Part shown: one piece after another, positions 11,684-20,551 of the stretch | Layout: each line of letters starts with the position of its first letter | How positions within the stretch are numbered: the stretch's first letter is position 1 | Origin: Actinomycetota bacterium | GTDB lineage: Bacteria > Actinomycetota > Actinomycetes > Nanopelagicales > Nanopelagicaceae | Direction: 5' to 3' | NCBI GenBank assembly: GCA_009702465.1 | Contig: WLHY01000002.1 | Coordinates: 1 to 30,340, forward strand | DNA length: 30,340 nucleotides | The notes under the pieces: generated by a model | What the model was told of the DNA's origin: nothing | Database searches by the model: none | What the model saw: the letters and a program-made list of their open reading frames with translations, nothing else | Made by a program: the position numbers and the translations under genes

Positions 11684-13200
11684 TTAATTTTCTTTAAAAC
11701 TTCAATTAATTTTCTACTACCTACTTGTCCTTTTTTTAAGTGAATCTGTAAAAATGGGTAATCTCGCTGCATAAGTGCAGCCGCATCACCAATCGCCTGA
11801 GCCATAATTAATTGTCTAAAGCTTAATCCCGCACCAGGGATTGGTAGATCTATATCAGCGGCAGCTGTAATCTGAATAAAGGCGCCATTATCGCCGCCAC
11901 CTTTATGAAATTGACCTGTTGAGTGTAAAAAACGTGGACCCCATCCAAAGGTGGTGGCGATTCCAGTAATGGCAGCAATCAAATGATTGGTTTGGGTTAC
12001 CAAATCATCTTTATCACGGGTCAGATATGCCATAACTGCGAAGTAACCACACTTAATCTGCAAGAAATCAGCGAGAGATCTTACATCTCTATTTGAGTAA
12101 AACTGGAAATCATCATCTTCAAAAATCATCAGATTATCTGGATATAAAAAGTTACCCTGTTTGATGATCGAATCAGTTTGTTCTTTGGCCTCTGTAACAT
12201 TTGGTTGATTGAATGGATCTACCTTTAGTAGGTAAGAGAGAAGAGCTGTAACCCACTCCCACAAGATGAAATGTGCACCTAGATCTGCTTCGACAACCAA
12301 GTCATAATCACCAGGCGCAAAACCAATGCTGGTTCCAAATTTTGCTTGTGCATCTGATTCATTAATAATCGGCAATTTACCCTTGCCATCCTTGCCAGTC
12401 GACTCTGCGATTAGTTGTTCGATCCAGTCTTCGACTCCCGGCAGTACGGATTGATTCTTGGTAAATGTTACAAATTGAGATGGGGATTGATAGATTGCAG
12501 CTGCAATTAGCGCAGCAGGGGATTGCTCACCTACGAAGAGTTTTGATGCAACGAGTGCATCATCAAGAAGTGAACTTACATCTATGCCGATTAAAGCTGC
12601 AGGAAGTAAACCATATGCACTAAGAGCGCTGAATCGTCCACCGACTTTAGGATCTGCGTTTACAACTTTATATCCTTTAGATCGGGCATCAGAATCTAAT
12701 GCCGATCCAGGATCTGTAACAATTACAAAATGATCTGCCGGGCTTAGGTTGGCTTGTGAGATTTTCTCTTCAAAATACGCCATTTGGGATCTAGTTTCAA
12801 TAGTTGAGCCAGATTTAGATGCGATGACGATCAAGGTTGAAGTGAGATCCTTTGGCGTTGCATTAGAGATTTGGGTTGGATCAGTTGAATCTAATATGGT
12901 TAAGTTTTTTTTATAAGTATTTGCGATCACCTCTGGTGCCAAGGATGATCCACCCATTCCACATAAAATAACTTGAGTTAGTGAGCGATTACGTGCCCAC
13001 GCAGAAATCGCATCCAATTGAGGCAATAGATCTCGAGAGCTGGAAGGTAGATCAACCCAATTTAATCGAACCTTAGCTTCCGCGGTGGCTGCATCCCCCC
13101 AGACTGTTGGATCTTTTTTCGAAACTCGCTCTGAGATCCCAATCAACTCTGTCATTATCTTTGGATCAATCTGATCAAACAACTTACCGCTGATCTTCAT
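11680..13200 (-). CDS. pgi: Glucose-6-phosphate isomerase
   Basis: The enzyme interconverts glucose-6-phosphate and fructose-6-phosphate. The 506 residues contain two SIS-type sugar-binding segments, CGMGGSSLAPEV (80-91) and ASKSGSTIETRSQ (127-139), and the C-terminal family signature GPRFLHSTGQFHKGG near 418-432. This is the form that in some bacteria is fused behind transaldolase. Its ATG directly follows the tal TAG, with no gap and in the same frame. A weak GGGAAG lies just upstream inside tal. It is the last gene of ctaA-tkt-tal-pgi and converges on rbpA with a 4-nt overlap, leaving no room for a separate terminator. Confidence 0.96.
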   Translation of the reverse strand: MKISGKLFDQIDPKIMTELIGISERVSKKDPTVWGDAATAEAKVRLNWVDLPSSSRDLLPQLDAISAWARNRSLTQVILCGMGGSSLAPEVIANTYKKNLTILDSTDPTQISNATPKDLTSTLIVIASKSGSTIETRSQMAYFEEKISQANLSPADHFVIVTDPGSALDSDARSKGYKVVNADPKVGGRFSALSAYGLLPAALIGIDVSSLLDDALVASKLFVGEQSPAALIAAAIYQSPSQFVTFTKNQSVLPGVEDWIEQLIAESTGKDGKGKLPIINESDAQAKFGTSIGFAPGDYDLVVEADLGAHFILWEWVTALLSYLLKVDPFNQPNVTEAKEQTDSIIKQGNFLYPDNLMIFEDDDFQFYSNRDVRSLADFLQIKCGYFAVMAYLTRDKDDLVTQTNHLIAAITGIATTFGWGPRFLHSTGQFHKGGGDNGAFIQITAAADIDLPIPGAGLSFRQLIMAQAIGDAAALMQRDYPFLQIHLKKGQVGSRKLIEVLKKIN

Positions 13201-14280
13201 CTATCTTCCCGCAATAACTCGAACCGATTCAATCAATTCAAACCAAGCAGCTTCAAACTTGCTGACACCATCAATCTCAAGAAAGTTAGTAATTTTCTCT
13301 AGATCTATTCCAAAGAGTGCTATCTTCGCCATAATACTTTTAGCATTTTGATAATTAGTAGAGATCGTGTCGCCAACAAAAAGACCATTTTGTAAAACCT
13401 GATTCAAAGTTGTTTCTGGCATTGTATTTACACAATTCGGTGCTATGAGTTGCATAACGTAGCGGGTGGGATCATAGGCTGGATCCTTCACACCAGTCGA
13501 TGCCCATAATGGACGTTGCAAATTTGCACCATTGTTCTGTAGTGATCTCCATCTGGGGGAGAGAGTAAATTCAGAAAAGTATTGATAAGCCAAAATCGCA
13601 TTTGCAATCGCTGTCGTTCCCCTAAGTGGTGAATCGCTTGGAAGTAATTTATCAACCTCGGTATCGATTCGACTAATAAAAAATGAGGCGACTGAGAAAA
13701 TTTTACTTAAATCCAAACCAGCGTCATTTGCGATCTCCAATCCAGCCGCGTAAGCATCAAGTACTTCTCGGTATCGTGCAAGTGAGAAGATTAAAGTCAC
13801 ATTTACACTTATTCCCATACCGATCAGCGCCGATATAGCCGGCAACCCCTCCTTTGTTGCAGGTACCTTGATCAGCAAATTTGGTTTATTTATCTCCTGC
13901 CACAGTAAAGCTCCTTGATCAATAGTTGCTTTAGTGTCACGGGCAAAGCGCGGATCGACCTCAATTGAAACCCGACCATCTTGACCCTTGCTTTCCTTAT
14001 AAAGATCTGAAAAGAGATCACAGGCTTTTGATACATCATCGCAGGTTAAGGTAGAAATAATTTCATCAACTGATTTGTCACTTATGGTTTTTATGTTACT
14101 CACATAAAGATCGGAGTTGCTTATCGCGTTATTGAAGATACTTGGATTAGTGGTGACGCCCCGAATCACCTTCTTCTCAATTAAATCTCTAAGAGAGCCA
14201 TTGATCAATCTCTCTCTTGATAGATCATCAAGCCAAATAGAAACTCCAGCGCCTTGAATCTGCTGTGCAATATTGCTCAT
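13201..14280 (-). CDS. tal: Transaldolase
   Basis: Transaldolase moves a three-carbon unit between sugar phosphates in the non-oxidative pentose phosphate pathway. The 359-residue protein is the long actinobacterial type. It shows SIWLDDLSRERLINGSL (14-30), GVTTNPSIFNNAI (41-53), VSIEVDPRFARDT, and the Schiff-base lysine Lys138 in NLLIKVPATKEG. It lies 17 nt after tkt, with an 11-bp tandem duplication in the junction. Its TAG stop abuts the pgi ATG in frame, so readthrough would give a Tal-Pgi fusion of about 866 residues. Confidence 0.96.
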   Translation of the reverse strand: MSNIAQQIQGAGVSIWLDDLSRERLINGSLRDLIEKKVIRGVTTNPSIFNNAISNSDLYVSNIKTISDKSVDEIISTLTCDDVSKACDLFSDLYKESKGQDGRVSIEVDPRFARDTKATIDQGALLWQEINKPNLLIKVPATKEGLPAISALIGMGISVNVTLIFSLARYREVLDAYAAGLEIANDAGLDLSKIFSVASFFISRIDTEVDKLLPSDSPLRGTTAIANAILAYQYFSEFTLSPRWRSLQNNGANLQRPLWASTGVKDPAYDPTRYVMQLIAPNCVNTMPETTLNQVLQNGLFVGDTISTNYQNAKSIMAKIALFGIDLEKITNFLEIDGVSKFEAAWFELIESVRVIAGR

Positions 14281-14282
14281 CG

Positions 14283-14304
14283 TTTACTAATCCTTTACTA
14301 ATCC
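14283..14304 (-). repeat. 11-bp tandem duplication at the tkt-tal junction
   Basis: On the plus strand TTTACTAATCC occurs twice head to tail (14283-14293 and 14294-14304). On the coding strand each copy reads GGATTAGTAAA. The upstream copy contains the last codons and the TAG stop of tkt. The downstream copy supplies the only ribosome-binding-like purines (AAAGGA) ahead of the tal ATG. This looks like a recent slippage duplication; functional effect is inference. Confidence 0.85.
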
Positions 14305-16364
14305 TTACGCTGCGTCTTTTTGATTGACTCCATCGCACAGGCAACAATGTTTTCGGGAGTAAAGCCATACTCTTTGAATAAGCGTTTAGCATCAGCGGAG
14401 GCACCAAAATGTTCAAGGGCAACCGCGACGCCAGCATCTCCAATTATTTTGTACCAAGGCATTGCTACTCCCGCCTCGATACTTACTCGAGCTTTAACCG
14501 CTTTAGGCAGTACCGACTCTTGATAATCGGGGCTTTGTTCAGCAAACCACTCGAGGCAGGGTGCGCTTACAACTCTTGAGTTAACTCCATAGGTTAACAA
14601 CTGATCTTGGGCTTGTAGGGCTAGGGAAACCTCAGAGCCAGTTGCAATTAAAATTACAGAGAAATCGGAGGATGTATCTGAGAGAACATACGCACCTTTT
14701 GCAACACCCTCGGCAGATTTGTATTTCTTACGATCCATTACAGGAAGGTTTTGTCTTGACAGAGCTAAACCAACTGGCAGTGATCTGGCAATAATCTCCC
14801 GCCAAGCAATGCTTACCTCATTTGCATCTGCAGGACGAACAATCGACAAGCCTGGAATTGCACGTAGCGCAGCTAAATGTTCAACTGGTTGATGGGTTGG
14901 TCCATCCTCGCCCAAACCAATTGAATCATGACTCCAAACATAGGTCACTGGCAACTTCATTAATGCTGACAATCTAACTGCACCTCGCATGTAATCACTG
15001 AAAACTAAAAATGTGCCGGCGTAAGGTTTAGCCATTCCATGTAAAGCAATGCCATTGAGTATGGCGCCCATGGCATGTTCACGGATACCAAAGTGGATTA
15101 CACGACCGTAAGGATTTGCATCCTTCATTGAACTAGTTGTTGGTAGGAATGAGCCACCACCTGCAATAGTGGTGTTATTGCTACCGGCTAGATCAGCAGA
15201 GCCGCCCCAAAATTCAGGAAGTGCTTTGGCAATCTCTTGAATTACCAGTCCTGATGCTGCTCTAGTGGCAATATCCTTTTCAGTGCTGAACTGCGGAAAA
15301 TTACCGGCCCAATCCTTTGGTAATTTCTTATCCCGTATTCTTTCAAGTAATGCATTATTACTTGGATTATCAATTTGCCATTGTTTAAACTTCAAATCCC
15401 ATGCTTGGTAAGCGCTTGCTCCGCGATCTTTTACCTTTCGCGTGTGTTCAATTATTGCTTCAGAAACAGCAAAGCTCTCATCTGGATTCAAACCAAGAAC
15501 TCGCTTTGTTGCAGCTACCTCTTCAGCGCCTAGGGCTGATCCATGAGATTCTGCAGTTCCTTGTGCTTTTGGTGCCGGCCAAGCAATAACCGAGTGCAAT
15601 CTAATTAAAACCGGTTTGATCTTCTCGGACAAAGCCTGATCCATCGCACTCTCTAACTTCTGGCGATCTACATCTCCATTTGATTGAGTATCTACTTCGA
15701 TAACATGCCAGCCATATGATCTATATCGATCAGAAACATTCTCGTTAAATGCGACATGAGTATCACCCTCAATTGAGATTCGATTGTCATCGTAGATAAC
15801 CTTTAAATTGCCCAACTCTTGTAACCCCGCAAGCGAGGAGGCTTCGGCGCTTATACCTTCTTGTAAATCACCATCAGAACAGATAACCCAAATATTATGA
15901 TCAAAAATATCTGTTTTATTCTCCGGATCCAACAATCCTTTTTCATATCGGGCAGCCATCGCCATACCAACCGCATTTGCAACACCTTGACCTAATGGGC
16001 CAGTGGTTGTTTCAACACCAACTGTATGTCCATATTCCGGATGCCCCGGTGTTGCTGCGTTGAAGGTTCTGAAACTTTGTAAATCAGATAACTCAACACC
16101 ATAACCAGCGAGAAATAATTGAATATACAAAGTTAGAGAGGAGTGGCCACAGGAGAGAATAAATCTATCTCTCGCTATCCAGTTTGGGTTAGATGGATCA
16201 TGTTTTAAGATGCGTTGAAATAAGGTGTAGGCAACAGGCGCTAACGACATGGCGGTTCCTGGGTGACCGTTGCCAACTTTTTGTACGGCATCCATTGCAA
16301 GTGCCCGACTAATCCGAACCGCATCATCATCAAGTGTGCTCCAGGCAGCTCTTGATTGGATCAT
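14298..16364 (-). CDS. tkt: Transketolase
   Basis: Transketolase is a thiamine-diphosphate enzyme that moves two-carbon units in the pentose phosphate pathway. With my start the protein has 688 residues. It shows VGNGHPGTAMSLAP (His34), the diphosphate-binding motif CSDGDLQEG ... IYDDN (about 155-185), and the catalytic glutamate in FGIREHAMG (near 427). The open frame extends to 16427, but I chose the internal ATG at 16364. It overlaps the ctaA stop as ATGA, has AAGGGAG about 8 nt upstream, and gives the normal actinobacterial N-terminus. The longer version would overlap ctaA by 67 nt. tal follows 17 nt downstream. Confidence 0.96.
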   Translation of the reverse strand: MIQSRAAWSTLDDDAVRISRALAMDAVQKVGNGHPGTAMSLAPVAYTLFQRILKHDPSNPNWIARDRFILSCGHSSLTLYIQLFLAGYGVELSDLQSFRTFNAATPGHPEYGHTVGVETTTGPLGQGVANAVGMAMAARYEKGLLDPENKTDIFDHNIWVICSDGDLQEGISAEASSLAGLQELGNLKVIYDDNRISIEGDTHVAFNENVSDRYRSYGWHVIEVDTQSNGDVDRQKLESAMDQALSEKIKPVLIRLHSVIAWPAPKAQGTAESHGSALGAEEVAATKRVLGLNPDESFAVSEAIIEHTRKVKDRGASAYQAWDLKFKQWQIDNPSNNALLERIRDKKLPKDWAGNFPQFSTEKDIATRAASGLVIQEIAKALPEFWGGSADLAGSNNTTIAGGGSFLPTTSSMKDANPYGRVIHFGIREHAMGAILNGIALHGMAKPYAGTFLVFSDYMRGAVRLSALMKLPVTYVWSHDSIGLGEDGPTHQPVEHLAALRAIPGLSIVRPADANEVSIAWREIIARSLPVGLALSRQNLPVMDRKKYKSAEGVAKGAYVLSDTSSDFSVILIATGSEVSLALQAQDQLLTYGVNSRVVSAPCLEWFAEQSPDYQESVLPKAVKARVSIEAGVAMPWYKIIGDAGVAVALEHFGASADAKRLFKEYGFTPENIVACAMESIKKTQRKD

Positions 16365-17257
16365 GATCGCACTCCCTTCAGTAATTTTATATTTGCTGTC
16401 TTGAACAAGCTCCAAACCGCTATCCATGTAAGAGTTGAACCTAGGAGATGGAAACCAACTAAAAGTTCAGGTAGACCGTTGAAGTACTGTACATAACCAA
16501 TTCCACCCTGAAAAAGAATTACTAGCAGTAAAATGTTATTGCGTTTGTAAATCAACCCCTTATTTTTTCGATTGAATAGCCACATAATCAAAGTTATAAC
16601 AGTAAGAATGATGACAAACTCGGCATGGAGTACTGAGACTAGTTGCGGATCAAATCCAAAGCGAACCGTTTCATCATCTCCAGCATGTGGACCGCTTCCG
16701 GTAACAATTGTGCCAATTATGAGAATAATTGCTGTCACAATCACTTGAGCTCTCAGCAGGATAGAGGTATTTGAATCAACAGTTTGGGTTGATATTCCAA
16801 CTATTGCAAATCGCAAGGATGCAGCCCCTGAAATCAGCAGCATTGAGAGCAGTAAATGCAACGCCACTGTTGCAGGATGGAGCTGTGTCAGCACTGTAAT
16901 TCCACCTAAGATACCTTGACCGAAAATTCCCAAAATCTGTCCGATCGCAAGTGATCTAATCTCACTTCGGTTTGTTAAACTCTTACTAACCTTTACTGCA
17001 ATAAACACGGTAATTAGTGCTACAAGAAGTAATGCGAAAGTTAGCAATCTATTTCCAAATTCAATCCATGCATGCAACTGACCTTCAGCTTGATTCGGAA
17101 CTGGGGTGTATGAGCCAGGTGTGCATTCAGGCCAGGTGGGACAACCGAGGCCAGAGCCGGTCAATCGAACAGCACCGCCCGTTACAACAAGGGCTGATTG
17201 CAAAATTAGTAGCAAGGTAAAGAGTCGACCCTTGATTGATTTTCGGTTAAGGATCAT
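16361..17257 (-). CDS. ctaA: Heme A synthase (COX15/CtaA family)
   Basis: CtaA oxidises the methyl group of heme O to give heme A for aa3-type cytochrome oxidase; it is an integral membrane protein. The 298 residues show about eight hydrophobic helices. Early motifs include VVTGGAVRLTGSGLGCPTWP with a Cys39/Cys45 pair (CPTWPEC) in the first external loop, then HAWIEFGNR with Glu66. Membrane histidines are visible in LHPATVALHLLLSM, VLHAEFVI and VGFHLLGSTLTW. It is divergent from sufR and overlaps tkt by ATGA. ctaB (heme O synthase), often next to these genes in relatives, is absent here. No clear Shine-Dalgarno sequence precedes the ATG. Confidence 0.93.
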   Translation of the reverse strand: MILNRKSIKGRLFTLLLILQSALVVTGGAVRLTGSGLGCPTWPECTPGSYTPVPNQAEGQLHAWIEFGNRLLTFALLLVALITVFIAVKVSKSLTNRSEIRSLAIGQILGIFGQGILGGITVLTQLHPATVALHLLLSMLLISGAASLRFAIVGISTQTVDSNTSILLRAQVIVTAIILIIGTIVTGSGPHAGDDETVRFGFDPQLVSVLHAEFVIILTVITLIMWLFNRKNKGLIYKRNNILLLVILFQGGIGYVQYFNGLPELLVGFHLLGSTLTWIAVWSLFKTANIKLLKGVRS

Positions 17258-17366
17258 GTTTTAAGCCTATTCGGTAGTGCTCAAAGGGGGGCTGATTTAC
17301 CAAGATGAGTTGGCCAACCTCACACCAACTTTTGCCGACTGGGGTGGCGCAGAGAGGCTATTTACG

Positions 17367-17380
17367 CAACACTTATGTTG
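17367..17380 (+). promoter_or_regulatory. Candidate SufR operator, CAAC-N6-GTTG
   Basis: The 14-bp sequence CAACACTTATGTTG is a palindrome of the form CAAC-N6-GTTG. As I recall, this is the form described for the Fe-S-cluster-binding SufR repressor upstream of the suf operon in Streptomyces. It sits directly on the proposed sufR start (GTG 17380-17382). A weak promoter just upstream is possible (TTGCCG 17332-17337, 18-nt spacer, GGCTAT 17356-17361), which would place the transcript start inside the operator. Binding by SufR is inference from position and motif. Confidence 0.6.
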
Positions 17381-18057
17381 TGAAAAAGAATGAGGCTGAT
17401 CGAACCCGAGACCTTGTAGCTCGGGCGATTCTAGAAAATGGACCTGCCACAGCGGCAGATCTCTCTGCTCGTTTAAAGATAACCGCAGCGGGTATTCGTC
17501 GTCATCTAGATTCTTTAATCACTGAAGGTGTCTTGATAGCACGTGAGCCATACCCAACTCTCTCCTCAAAAGGACGTGGCCGACCCTCCAAATTATTTGT
17601 TATGAGCGATCTGGGTCGCGAACAGTTTGAACACTCCTATGATGATTTAGCTGTTTCAGCTCTTAAGTTTATGAGCACAAAGAGCGGGGCACATCTAGTA
17701 AAAGAGTTTGCACAAGTGCGAGCAGGAGAGATTGAACGAAAAGCCTCTTTGATTAAGGATTCAAATAAATCATTAACTGAGAAAAGTAGATCATTAGCAA
17801 AGTTACTAACCGATGAAGGTTTTGCAGCTTCGACTGATAAAAAAGGAAAGGGAGAGGAGATTTGCCAACATCATTGTCCGATTGCTCATGTGGCCTCCCA
17901 ATTTCCGCAACTGTGCGAGGAAGAGACTGCAGCATTTTCACGAATTTTAGGAACACATGTCCAACGTTTAGCGACCATCGCTCACGGAGATGGCGTGTGT
18001 ACTACATATATTCCACCAGCAATCAAGACCAACAAAAGAGAGAGAGCTAACGCATGA
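17380..18057 (+). CDS. sufR: SufR, Fe-S-cluster-sensing repressor of the suf operon
   Basis: This is a winged-helix repressor of the actinobacterial SufR family. With a GTG start at 17380 it has 225 residues. The N-terminal DNA-binding part is [45 protein letters not shown]. The C-terminal cluster-binding part has cysteines in [19 protein letters not shown] and [10 protein letters not shown]. In the family a bound Fe-S cluster allows repression, and its loss induces suf. An in-frame ATG at 17305 would add 25 residues (start MSWPTSHQLL), but that extension runs through the operator and shows no family similarity I recognise. The GTG lacks a Shine-Dalgarno sequence, so it may be nearly leaderless. 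The stop overlaps sufB as ATGA. Confidence 0.9.
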   Translation: MKKNEADRTRDLVARAILENGPATAADLSARLKITAAGIRRHLDSLITEGVLIAREPYPTLSSKGRGRPSKLFVMSDLGREQFEHSYDDLAVSALKFMSTKSGAHLVKEFAQVRAGEIERKASLIKDSNKSLTEKSRSLAKLLTDEGFAASTDKKGKGEEICQHHCPIAHVASQFPQLCEEETAAFSRILGTHVQRLATIAHGDGVCTTYIPPAIKTNKRERANA

Positions 18058-19466
18058 GCCAGATAACCCATCCAGAGCTTGAAGGCATTGGAAAGTACGA
18101 GTACGGCTGGTCTGATAAAACCGATGCTGGCTCTAACTCACGACGTGGTCTCAACGAGGAGGTAGTGCGAGATATCTCTGCAAAGAAGAGCGAACCACAA
18201 TGGATGCTAGATCTGCGACTTAAAGGTTTGGCCTTATTTGAGAAAAAACCTATGCCATCTTGGGGTTCAGATTTGTCCGGAATTTTTTTCGACACAATTA
18301 AGTACTTCGTCAGATCGACAGAGAAGCAAGCCACCACTTGGGAAGATCTACCTGATGATATTAAAAATACATATGATCGGTTAGGAATTCCAGAAGCGGA
18401 GAAGAATCGATTAGTTTCAGGTGTAGCCGCTCAATATGAATCTGAGGTTGTTTACCACTCTATTCGTGAAGATTTAGAGAAGCAGGGAGTTTTATTTCTA
18501 GATACTGACACTGCACTTCGCGAACATGAGGATTTGTTCCGCGAGTACTTCGGTACCGTTATTCCTGTTGGCGATAATAAATTTGCCGCATTAAATACCT
18601 CAGTTTGGTCTGGTGGTTCATTTATCTATGTTCCAAAGGGTGTAAAGGTAGATATTCCGTTACAGGCATACTTCCGAATCAACACTGAGAATATGGGTCA
18701 ATTTGAGCGCACATTGATCATCGCAGATGAGGACTCGTACATTCATTATGTAGAGGGATGTACCGCACCAATTTACTCATCTGATTCATTGCACTCAGCT
18801 GTAGTAGAAATTATTGTAAAGAAGAATGCACGTGTTCGATACACAACTATCCAAAATTGGTCAAACAATGTTTACAACTTAGTGACAAAACGAGCTACTT
18901 GTGCAGAAGGTGCAACGATGGAGTGGATTGATGGCAATATTGGCTCAAAGGTAACTATGAAGTATCCAGCAGTGTTGCTAATGGGTCCGCACTCAAAGGG
19001 CGAGACACTCTCAATTGCATTTGCAGGTGAAGGACAACATCAAGACTCCGGTGCGAAGATGGTGCATGCAGCGCCTTATACGTCGTCGACAATCATCTCA
19101 AAATCTGTCGCACGTGGTGGCGGCCGAACCTCTTACCGTGGGTTAGTGAAGGTGGAACAAGGAGCCCATCACTCAAAGAGCACTGTTAAATGCGATGCCC
19201 TTTTAGTAGACACAATCTCCAGATCCGATACCTACCCTTATGTAGATATCCGTGAAGATGATGTCTCAATGGGGCATGAAGCAACTGTTTCAAAGGTAAG
19301 CGATGACCAATTGTTCTATCTCATGTCACGTGGTTTAACTGAGGATGAGGCTATGGCAATGATCGTTCGTGGCTTCATTGAACCAATCGCAAAAGAGTTA
19401 CCAATGGAGTATGCATTAGAGCTTAACCGTTTGATTGAGTTGCAAATGGAAGGTGCCGTTGGTTAA
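18054..19466 (+). CDS. sufB: Fe-S cluster assembly scaffold protein SufB
   Basis: SufB is the scaffold subunit of the SufBC2D complex on which Fe-S clusters are built. The 470 residues are a full-length beta-helix protein. Recognisable stretches include [93 protein letters not shown], and the C-terminal [26 protein letters not shown]. The ATG overlaps the sufR stop (ATGA), and the TAA overlaps the sufD ATG by one base. Coupled translation with both neighbours is likely. Confidence 0.97.
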   Translation: MSQITHPELEGIGKYEYGWSDKTDAGSNSRRGLNEEVVRDISAKKSEPQWMLDLRLKGLALFEKKPMPSWGSDLSGIFFDTIKYFVRSTEKQATTWEDLPDDIKNTYDRLGIPEAEKNRLVSGVAAQYESEVVYHSIREDLEKQGVLFLDTDTALREHEDLFREYFGTVIPVGDNKFAALNTSVWSGGSFIYVPKGVKVDIPLQAYFRINTENMGQFERTLIIADEDSYIHYVEGCTAPIYSSDSLHSAVVEIIVKKNARVRYTTIQNWSNNVYNLVTKRATCAEGATMEWIDGNIGSKVTMKYPAVLLMGPHSKGETLSIAFAGEGQHQDSGAKMVHAAPYTSSTIISKSVARGGGRTSYRGLVKVEQGAHHSKSTVKCDALLVDTISRSDTYPYVDIREDDVSMGHEATVSKVSDDQLFYLMSRGLTEDEAMAMIVRGFIEPIAKELPMEYALELNRLIELQMEGAVG

Positions 19467-20551
19467 TGAGCACACTCACCACAAATTACTTAGCGCCTTC
19501 AGGCCGTGAGGAGGCGTGGCGGTTTACACCGCTGAAACGGTTAGCCGGCTTGCAGATTCCTGAGACCTCAACAACATCTGAGATCTCATTCACTGTTAAA
19601 AGTGGCGCCTCTTCGCAAGCTCTTTTTAAAGAGATTGATAATGCAGAGTTAACCCCTCGTTACAACAGTGATGATTTAATAACTAAGCGAGTTCGTCATG
19701 AGGTTACACGCACCTCTTTGTTAACAATCGCTAAGGATGCTGAATTAACTGAGCCGATAATTTTGGGTCGAAACTGCACTGGTAAACCACAAGTATCTAG
19801 ATTAGTTATTGAGGCTGGTGTTAACAGTGTTTCAACGGTAATTATTGAGAACTCAGGAGATGCGCAAATAGGGGAGGAGATTGAAATAATTGTCTCCGCT
19901 GGCGCAAAGCTCAACTTTGTAACTTTACAGGAATGGAGCTCTGACGCAATTCATTTGGGTCAGCATCATGCGCTGATCGCCAAAGATGGCGAGTTCAATT
20001 CATATGTAATAACCGTTGGCGGATCAGTTGTTCGATTAAACCCAACAGTTGATTTCACAGGCGAGGGCGCGAATGCAAATCTATTTGGTTTGTACTTTGC
20101 AACAGCTGGACAACATCTAGAACACAGAATCCATGTTGACCACAAGATTGCCAATGCTAAATCTCGCGTCAACTATAAGGGCGCTCTATCTGGCAAGGAT
20201 GCTCATACCGTTTGGATAGGTGATGTCTTTATCCATAAAGGCGCAGATGGCACCGATACCTACGAGTTGAATAGAAACCTTTTGTTAACAGATGGTGCGC
20301 GAGCAGATTCAGTTCCAAACCTAGAGATTGAAACTGGTGAAATTGTTGGCGCCGGACATGCAAGTACAACCGGACGATTTGATGACGAGCAATTGTTTTA
20401 TCTGCAATCGAGGGGCATTCCATCTGAACTGGCACGCCGTTTGGTTATTCGTGGTTTTTTTGCGGAGATTATTAGCAAATTAAGCAATGAAACGATAGAA
20501 GAGCGGATTATGGATCGTATTGATAATGAGTTATCAAAGGTGGGTGTCTAA
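19466..20551 (+). CDS. sufD: Fe-S cluster assembly protein SufD
   Basis: SufD pairs with SufB in the SufBC2D scaffold and is needed for iron entry. The 361 residues show an N-terminal region with GREEAWRFTPLKRL, a beta-helix core (LNRNLLLTDGARADSVPNLEIETGEIVGAGHASTTGRFDDEQLFYLQSRGI), and the C-terminal helix region shared with SufB (LARRLVIRGFFAEII). It is shorter than SufB, as usual. It overlaps sufB upstream and the Rieske gene downstream by one base each (TAATG at both junctions). Confidence 0.96.
   Translation: MSTLTTNYLAPSGREEAWRFTPLKRLAGLQIPETSTTSEISFTVKSGASSQALFKEIDNAELTPRYNSDDLITKRVRHEVTRTSLLTIAKDAELTEPIILGRNCTGKPQVSRLVIEAGVNSVSTVIIENSGDAQIGEEIEIIVSAGAKLNFVTLQEWSSDAIHLGQHHALIAKDGEFNSYVITVGGSVVRLNPTVDFTGEGANANLFGLYFATAGQHLEHRIHVDHKIANAKSRVNYKGALSGKDAHTVWIGDVFIHKGADGTDTYELNRNLLLTDGARADSVPNLEIETGEIVGAGHASTTGRFDDEQLFYLQSRGIPSELARRLVIRGFFAEIISKLSNETIEERIMDRIDNELSKVGV

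Noticed and set aside
16365..16427. Upstream extension of tkt (MDSGLELVQDSKYKITEGSAI)
   Set aside because: It overlaps the ctaA coding end and precedes the family N-terminus; ATG 16364 has an ATGA overlap and a good Shine-Dalgarno sequence.
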